Shown here: positions 57,675 through 64,000 of the stretch, in pieces | How positions within the stretch are numbered: position 1 is the stretch's first letter | Layout of the letters: each line of letters begins with the position of its first letter | Source: Azolla caroliniana | Lineage: Eukaryota; Polypodiophyta | Assembly: GCA_043228905.1 (NCBI GenBank) | Contig: JBHGNT010000003.1 | Span: 23,808,001 to 23,872,000 of the forward strand | Direction of reading: 5' to 3' | Length of the DNA: 64,000 nt | Position numbers and translations under genes: made by a program | The notes under the pieces: generated by a model | The model's database searches: none | What the model saw: the letters and a program-made list of their open reading frames with translations, nothing else | What the model was told of the DNA's origin: nothing

Positions 57675-57690
57675 AGAAGAAGAAGAAGCG
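57640..57690. repeat. (CG)n(GA)n(GAA)n tract in a 5' leader
   Basis: CGCGCGCGCGCG is followed by (GA)n and GAA repeats, 20-70 bp upstream of the CDKAL1-type start codon. GA-rich 5' leaders are frequent in plant genes. The in-frame translation (Arg-Glu repeats) precedes the ATG used here and is not considered coding. Confidence 0.8.
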
Positions 57691-57709
57691 AGAGAGGTAC
57701 GGAGAAACC

Positions 57710-60700
57710 ATGGAAGACATTGAAGACATGGTTTCGGAGAATCTTGCAGGATTACGTCTTCCCCTGAATCACTCCGTCTTTCCTCGAGCTCGCGTCCTGA
57801 AACCACACACTGATTCTGTTAAGGAAAATCTACCTCCTCGTGCAGGCATTCCTGGTGTGCAGGTTTGTATAGATATTTATTATTTGTATTTTTTTGTACT
57901 ATTTTTTCCTGCCGTACAGTTTTTTCTTATATAGCTAATTATCCGTGTTTTCTTGTTGATTTTAATTCTGTGTTTTAATTGTATAGTTTTTCAATCTATA
58001 GTGCTTGTTCTTCCCTTCAAAAGCCATGGTTTTTTGTGTCTATGTATTATCGTACAGTTTTTCAAATACATTTCTTCTTCTTTTTCTTTGAAGGGTGTTT
58101 TTTTTTGCCTTCATATATATTTTTATAATTATATTCATGGCTATTTGTATAGTCTCATTGAATGTAATATTTTCCATTGTGTTTTTTTATCTAGTCTTTA
58201 GTGTATGATTCTTCTTCCGTCTTGCCGTTGTTTCTCCCTATGCTCTTTATGTTGTCTTTGATTTATAATTCTTCCTTCTCTTTCATGGCTTTTCATCTTC
58301 TCTATTGTCTATATGTTTTTCTCATGGCCTTTCATAGATTCTTCCTTTTCTTCTTCATATTGAAAATGGTTTTTTGCATTCTACTGCAGGCAATTTACTT
58401 AAAAACATTTGGATGCTCCCATAACCAGGTAAACTTTCCATCTCAATTACTTAGAAATACACTTCTTGTAGTTGGACATCTATAAAGGGACCAAATCAAA
58501 TAGAATATATAAATGCCTTCCCAATTCCTATCAATTGAATAAACCTGGGGAATTTAGGCACATTTCTTACTATTTCATGCATGGTAGGAAAATCAATCTT
58601 TTAGAAAGTTTAAATTTCCTTAACACTTGTATCTTGCCTTTGCACATATGCTGCAGAGGATGGTTAAAAGTCATATACTATACTATTTTCATCCTTCTTA
58701 TAGCTCTTGAAATCATTTGCTCTGTTCTACAGAGTGACAGTGAGTACATGGCTGGACAACTTACATCGTATGGATATAGTATCTCAGAGGAACCTGAAAC
58801 AGCTGATTTGTGGTTGATAAACACGTGAGATGCACGATAGGACATCCTGATTATTTCTTTCCTCTTTATTGGAACAGTATTTGTCAGATTGATATGTTGT
58901 TTGAATGTTTAGACAGGTGTACGGTGAAAAATCCAAGTCAGTCGGCCATGGAAACATTAATTCGAAGAGGCAAGAGTGCAAAAAAACCTCTTGTTGTGGC
59001 AGGATGTGTACCTCAAGGTAGCAAAGGTCTGAAGGATCTTGATGGGGTTAGCATAGTTGGCGTACAGCAAATAGATAGAGTGGTTGAGGTTGTAGAAGAG
59101 ACTTTGAAAGGGAATGAAGTCCGCCTTCTTCGTAGGAGTTCTCTTCCTGCATTGGATTTGCCAAAGGTATAATGTATAAGTATTTGTGGTCATTTTAAAA
59201 GATTGAGTCAATACACTTTGACACAAGATTGCATTTTGTAGGTTAGGAAGAACAAGTTTGTTGAGATACTTCCAATAAATGTGGGTTGCCTAGGGGCATG
59301 TACGTATTGCAAAACTAAACATGCACGCGGTCATTTGGGAAGTTATCCTGTTTCAACTTTGGTAATGACTGCTATATAATGTACATAGCTTGTAGATTTT
59401 ATGAAATGCAGCTCATCTGAATGTGCCTTGGAATACCAAACAGGTGGAGAGGATAAGATCAGTTATTGCTGATGGGGTCAAAGAAGTTTGGCTAAGCAGT
59501 GAAGATACCGGTGCTTATGGTATAGCACATAGTAAATGCTGAAATATGTGTGATATCTTTCAGTTTGTGCTATTCTTATGAGTGGGCCTATAACAGATTG
59601 ATCTTTGCACATCTCTCTCAAGTAGAAGATAAGAAATAGTCATGCTGATAAGGAAGAGAGGAACAGAACAATGTACCCATAATTTAATAAGATAAAGATA
59701 GGATGAATCAAATTGCAACTTCATTTTTGCTTAGCTTACTATAGATACATCAAGGATACGCAAAGAAATGGCATTAATGACACAAGTGAATGCTGTCTAA
59801 GAATAATGGAGTTCTTATTTGATAGCAATAGCATATCTAAAATGTCTGCACATGAAGACCATTATTTAGATTTCTGCTTGAAATAAAAACTTCAAAAAGG
59901 AAGTAAATGAGAGGAGCACATTTTCATTTTAAGTTTCAAAATCTATTGTATACACATGTTACATATGCCTATTTTCTACAGGTAGAGATATCCAAACGAA
60001 TCTTCCCACTCTTTTGCGTGCACTGGTTGCTGAATTACCAAATGACAGATCGGTTATGTTACGGATTGGGATGACCAATCCGCCTTATATATTAGAGCAT
60101 CTTGAGGATATAGCAGAAATCCTTACGCATCCATGTGTATACTCTTTTCTCCATGTACCTGTGCAATCAGGAAGTGACAATGTGCTTCATGTAATATGTC
60201 CATATTAGACCTCCTTGATTCATCTAATATCATATCTCAGGAAAAACACCTTATTGAGCATGCGGTTTTGGGTTAATGCAGGCAATGAAACGGGAATATA
60301 CTGTCAGTGAATTCAGGAGAGTGGTAGATACACTTATCAAACTTGTTCCTGGAATGCAGATTGCCACTGACATAATCTGCGGTTTTCCAGGTTTCTAGTG
60401 CTTATTTCGATTTTTGTATACCTCAATAATTTTATGTTCAATTAAACTTTTCAGCACCTGTGAAACACCTGAGCTAAGTGGATTGTGTCCTTAGGTGAAA
60501 GTGAAGAGGACTTCGAAGAGACCATGAAACTGATTGAAGAATACAGGTTTCCTCAAGTGCACATTTCACAGTTTTACCCCAGGCCAGGTGTGTTCTCTAG
60601 ATATACTCTCTCTATGAGTATGTGTATGCGAGAGGACTTATGTGTAGTTTTGGGTGTTTTGAATAGTTAGGTATGGTTTTTGAAAGTGATTGAATCAGGA

Positions 60701-61663
60701 GAGCTCTCTCAAAAGAATTTATGTGCATGTATATGCAGTTTTGTGATTGACTAGGTATAGTTCTTCAAAATGATTGAGGGAAAGTCTCTGAAATGTATGT
60801 GTGTGCGTGGTTTTGAACCTGTTTGTTTGGGTAATACGTTTTGTTAATTGAAATCAGGAACTCCAGCTGCACGTATGAAGCGGGTACCAACGGGAGAAGT
60901 GAAGAAACGGAGCCGCAGGCTAACCACACTTTTTGAGTCATTCTCTCCCTACAAGGACATGAATGGACTGACTTATAGAGTGTTGGTGACAGATATAGCT
61001 AGTGATGGTATCCACCTGGTATATACTTCCTTGCATCCTTGTTTGGATTTATCTTATATTCCATGAAAATACAACAATTTCACCACTGATAAGGCGTATG
61101 TGTTGATTCAGGTTGGGCATACAAAATCTTACATCCAGGTGTTGTTACCTGCTGGTGAAGGTTTTATGGGGAGCTCTGTAGATGTTAGAGTGACATCCAC
61201 AGGAAGATGGTCTGTCATGGGTGAAGTCCTTAACTATGAATCCAAACCAGTCGTAGGAGGAATTATTCATTCAAGTGGAAAAGAAAATGGTGTGATTCCA
61301 TGCAAGGATTTTGACTTCACTGCAGGAGATGTGTGTGAAGCGTCACTTTGTTGTGGAAGTAATGTTTGTGATTCGGAAAAGAAAGGTGGTGGTTCTTCAT
61401 CAAATGATGGCACAGTGGTCCTTACGGACCGCGAAGAGAAATCCAGTGTGAGTGGCATTTATACATCTATGAGCAAACTATCCAAGAGAGTGATATTATC
61501 GTCTGATATATCTACAAAGGCACATAATGAGCTGAAACAACCTTGTCCACCTAACAATGCAAAGGAGAATGCTTGTTTCCAGCATGCCATAGATGGATTT
61601 CTTTGTGTCATCCTGATTCTAAGTCTGAGCATTCTCTTGCTCAAAATTTCGGGTTGGATTTGA
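57710..61663 (+). CDS. CDKAL1: tRNA (t6A37) methylthiotransferase, CDKAL1 type
   Basis: Eleven coding exons: 57710-57862, 58390-58428, 58733-58824, 58917-59166, 59242-59361, 59444-59519, 59982-60190, 60282-60390, 60495-60587, 60858-61018, 61112-61663. All have GT-AG ends and consistent phases, giving 617 residues. The UPF0004 domain opens [18 protein letters not shown]. The radical-SAM cluster is C194, C198, C201 in [16 protein letters not shown], followed by HVPVQSGSD and a TRAM domain (about 418-478). The last 25 residues are hydrophobic ([16 protein letters not shown]), a tail anchor as in animal CDKAL1. The enzyme converts t6A to ms2t6A at position 37 of tRNA-Lys(UUU), which helps decoding. 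The Ser-rich region between TRAM and anchor is lineage-specific. Confidence in the family is high, and the start is supported by position after the leader. Confidence 0.94.
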
Positions 61664-63440
61664 GGGTCTTTTCTTGCATTGTTTTCTGAAAGTGAGGCAT
61701 AACAGAAGCCTATGTGTAACATTTTTTGAAATGTTGTAGCGTAGTATGAATTCCAAAGGTGTACTGTTGAGCTGATTTTTAATTTGTTCCCTTTTATGCC
61801 AATACGGCCAGACAATACCATTACTCACTAGTGTTCATAAATCTCAGTGATAAAACTTTCTGTTATGGATCAAAAGCTCTTGATATTGAGGGCATGCATG
61901 GTTCTGATGAATAAACTAATGGATTCATCGCAAAACGTAAGGATTTTCAGTACAAACATTCTAGAAGCTTGGTATGATGTCAATTTGTGGGAAAGCGAAT
62001 AGGTTGTTCATGCTTCACATGTTATGCTGCATACATTGCACCAAACTACAAAACCATATTGTACGTTGATGTTCATATGGTTGCAGTTTGTATGTACAAT
62101 ACAAGCCTGAGTGTAATGGTTAAAATGCACTTCTCTTTCGTCGGCTGTATCATTCACATGGAAGGACTGAACATTATATATTTATTTTCTATTCAATTAG
62201 ATTCTCCATGACTATTATTTTATGAATTTCACATATCAACGGCACTTTGAAATCAAGTATTACCATGTTTATGTTAATGTTTGACATGTAATGTTCGTAG
62301 AAATGGTTAAAAAGCATAACAAATTTCAATGAGAATTGCGAATGTCAAAAATAGTAATTTGTTATTGCTAAGTTGGATCATGTTAAAAATTGATGGTGTA
62401 TATTTTCTTGTTTGATAATGAGTTGAGTTTGAAGTTTGAAGTTTCAATGGTATGCAAATGGTTTTTCTCTTCTTGTGGTTTCTCGCATTTGTCATTTGTG
62501 TAATCCTTATGTAGGTTGTATTTTCTCCATGTTTATTCCCAAAAAAAGCTCATGGAATATTGCTATAGAAGTGGTCATTAGTGTAGACTTGTTGCAATGA
62601 TAAATTTGTATTATTTCACAAGCTAGCTAATTTACAAGAAATAATTGCAAAAATATGAATGTCGCTTCGTGGTCCAAACTCTACAAACAAGGCAACAACC
62701 ACACGGTCCCATCACACTCCCTACAAAAATTGGACTCTATTGAGTAAACAAAATACATATTTTTGGCTAAGTTCCAAATTAGTAAAGGAGTCAAGATGGA
62801 ACTTTATAGATGTTTATGCATGAGAGGATATATATATATGTGTACATATGAAATCAACCAATAACAAAGTTGATCCATGACGATTCAAAGTGTGAATAAT
62901 AATGATAAACTCATTCTGTTCTGTTCCATCCTTTCCTTTTTAACAAATCTATTTGCAAACGCTTAAAAGAATACGTGCAAGGGTCAATTATGCCACACAT
63001 ACGTAGAACAGAAATATATGACATAGACTTGTCATTCCTACGTAAAGTAAGCTAGTGTGTTAGGTAAACTCAGAATAAACATTGTGCCATCATGACCTAT
63101 GTTTCTTATTTGTGTTATCATGGGGAAGAATTTGTTAGGTCTTGGATGATAATGTGGGGAAATGAATTATATGCAAGTAGGAAAAGCAGCGGGAAAATAG
63201 TACATATTATTCACAACATGGATAGCTAGCTGAGGATCAAGATTTTGATGTTTTTGGGGTAGTTTTGTTTTGTTGGGCAATGGGGGGCTTCTGTAGTTGC
63301 TATGTGTAGTGTTTTTAAAGCTTTTGGAATTTCGTGAAAGCGCTAGATAATAGATATAACGTGGGAAATTTGAATTATCCACACAATTGGAAATTCGTGG
63401 AAATTAGTCACAATCATTATCCTTATCCTTAACACCCAAA
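61664..63440. other. Intergenic, AT-rich, no gene seen
   Basis: The first 150 bp are probably the 3' UTR of the CDKAL1-type gene. The rest has no supportable coding region or clear transposon terminus. Confidence 0.5.
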
Positions 63441-64000
63441 CATAAACAAAACGTGATGTACAGTCAGCCGCTTGCGTGGCAACGCTGACGTGGCAGCCGG
63501 CATCTTTCGCGCCCTCTCTTTTTTTTTCTCCCTCTTTTCCATCACCGAAATGATCAAAATCAAATGAATAGAAAAAAAAAGCAAAAGCAAAATCAAACGC
63601 AATGAAAGCAACAGGAAGCCATCCAAGATTCTAGAATATAAGGCCGTTTTCGAATTTTAGGGTTTCAGAAATCACGGAAGTGCAGAAGAAAGAAAGGGAG
63701 GTGCAAGAAGAGACTGTTTATATCTTTTCTCCGTGTCAAATTCTAGGGTTTCAGAATAGAAGTAGAGCAAGGAAAGTGTTTCTTTCATGTGCGCGTTTTT
63801 TATCTGAATCATTGTATTCTCTCGATCCTCGCAAAGCAAGTTTTGGTTTGATCTTCGCGGACAAGAAGCTTTTCAAAGAGATAGAATAAGCTTTCTGAAG
63901 AAAGAAGAAGAAAGAGAACCTTTCAGAGGAAAGACCAGGAAGAAAGAAAAAGAAGTTCCGGAGAAGAAGAAGCTTTACAATAAGGAGAAGAAGAAAGAAG
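63441..64000 (+). promoter_or_regulatory. Probable promoter and 5' leader of a gene beyond the window
   Basis: CTGACGTGG (about 63486) is an ACGT-core element. Telo-box-like TTAGGGTTT (about 63657) and CTAGGGTTT (about 63743) and a long AGAAGAAGAAAG purine tract to the window end are typical of plant 5' leaders. A 69-codon open frame at 63680-63889 has no family resemblance and may be an upstream ORF. No coding exon can be identified before the edge. Confidence 0.35.

Noticed and set aside
1-64000. tRNA or rRNA genes
   Set aside because: I found no clear cloverleaf with matching arms when scanning for T-loop-like sequences. A tRNAscan run would be decisive.

Overview
The window is nuclear DNA from a flowering plant. 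Its genes have many GT-AG introns, belong to plant-specific families (PLS-class PPR, CFL1-like WW protein, DC1 zinc-finger proteins, CBL-interacting kinase), and lie in AT-rich intergenic DNA full of plant-type transposon relics. I cannot name the species. I see no rRNA, tRNA, CRISPR array or bacterial-style operon. Exon coordinates below were worked out by hand from reading frame, splice signals and family resemblance, not from transcripts.

Layout. 1-793: 3' end of a PPR gene. 4266-5713: two-exon WW/EAR protein resembling CFL1. 9924-12788 (minus): six-exon UBC22, the plant UBE2S-type E2. 14610-23063: three paralogous genes that join DC1 zinc fingers to a C-terminal RING-H2 finger (minus, plus, minus). 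23787-24436: hAT-like element. 25400-27956 (minus): decayed copia element carrying a solo LTR, followed by a 277-bp unit repeated three times. 29448-33648 (minus): 13-exon TIM44. 36816-40607: 14-exon CIPK kinase. 42027-56839: a LINE split by a 13.1-kb block of nested LTR elements. 57710-61663: 11-exon CDKAL1-type tRNA methylthiotransferase. 61664-64000: intergenic, ending in what looks like the leader of a gene beyond the window.

The 13.1-kb block is the most unusual part. A plant-style non-autonomous LTR element with a coiled-coil Gag-like ORF has been entered by a young, GC-rich Ty3/gypsy element (45112-52408). That element's two 788-bp LTRs differ at only about two positions, and its pol overlaps gag in the -1 frame at a T-run on the gag stop codon. 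In composition and protein style it differs sharply from the host DNA and recalls fungal Ty3/gypsy elements more than the usual plant lineages. Two different LTR types share one leader, one LTR exists as an inverted pair, and the block is flanked by a 226-bp direct duplication of LINE sequence.

The cellular genes do not form a pathway. They are ordinary housekeeping or signalling genes (tRNA modification, mitochondrial import, ubiquitination, calcium signalling) beside the local DC1-RING family. Two themes link some of them: ubiquitin transfer (UBC22 and the three RING proteins), and repeated local duplication and transposition that has shaped the spaces between genes.
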